Shown: one piece after another, positions 13,391-13,407 of the stretch | Layout of the letters: each line of letters opens with the position of its first letter | How positions within the stretch are numbered: the first letter of the stretch is position 1 | From: DATBMY01 sp036554605 | GTDB taxonomy: Bacteria; Acidobacteriota; Blastocatellia; UBA7656 | Direction: 5' to 3' | Assembly (NCBI GenBank): GCA_036554605.1 | Contig: DATBMY010000514.1 | Span: 1-13,407, forward strand | Length of the DNA: 13,407 bases | Program-made: the position numbers and the translations under genes | Notes under the pieces: generated by a model | The model's database searches: none | What the model was told of the DNA's origin: nothing | What the model saw: the letters and a program-made list of their open reading frames with translations, nothing else

Positions 13391-13407
13391 CCGGGTGCCG
13401 AATCAAA

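Overview
The window reads as GC-rich Gram-negative chromosomal DNA, most likely from an Acidobacteriota member (perhaps Blastocatellia). That assignment is inferred from style, not from a marker gene. The signs are KdsC (Kdo/LPS synthesis), a secreted protein with a TonB C-terminal domain, a CsgG/FlgO-like plus TPR protein, a soluble eukaryotic-type Ser/Thr kinase module and word-like intergenic inverted repeats. No mobile element, CRISPR array, phage gene or transposase is visible.

Layout, left to right. (1) 1-675, minus: an exported hypothetical protein cut by the window edge. (2) 847-919, plus: tRNA-Glu(UUC), followed by a hairpin. (3) 1006-1926, minus: secreted TonB-CTD protein, divergent from (4) 2179-3852, plus: exported CsgG/FlgO-like + TPR protein. 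(5) 3861-3953: inverted repeat built of 7-bp units. (6) 4012-5961: acetyl-CoA synthetase (acs). (7) 5962-6101: a second, unrelated inverted repeat enclosing a 31-bp palindrome. (8) 6103-7321: two adjacent HAD phosphatases, a phosphoglycolate phosphatase-like protein and KdsC. (9) 7444-10380: one 978-residue ORF joining a complete Ser/Thr protein kinase to a UvrD/PcrA-type superfamily 1 helicase. (10) 10533-11501: ilvE with a good sigma70-type promoter and a structured leader. (11) a perfect 50-bp palindromic bidirectional terminator between ilvE and the convergent cysS (11579-12973, minus). (12) 13245-13390: two consecutive 21-residue micro-ORFs that are clearly paralogous, each with its own ribosome binding site.

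Most genes are housekeeping: acetate activation, phosphoglycolate salvage, Kdo synthesis, branched-chain amino acids and Cys-tRNA charging. They form short transcription units rather than one operon. Two items stand out. The kinase-helicase fusion has all catalytic motifs of both enzymes intact and no membrane segment, suggesting phospho-signalling tied to DNA or RNA unwinding. The twin micropeptide genes at the right edge share a V-[KR]-T-x-[LI]-K-A-G core and look like peptide precursors or a small-protein family; any partner genes would lie beyond the window.
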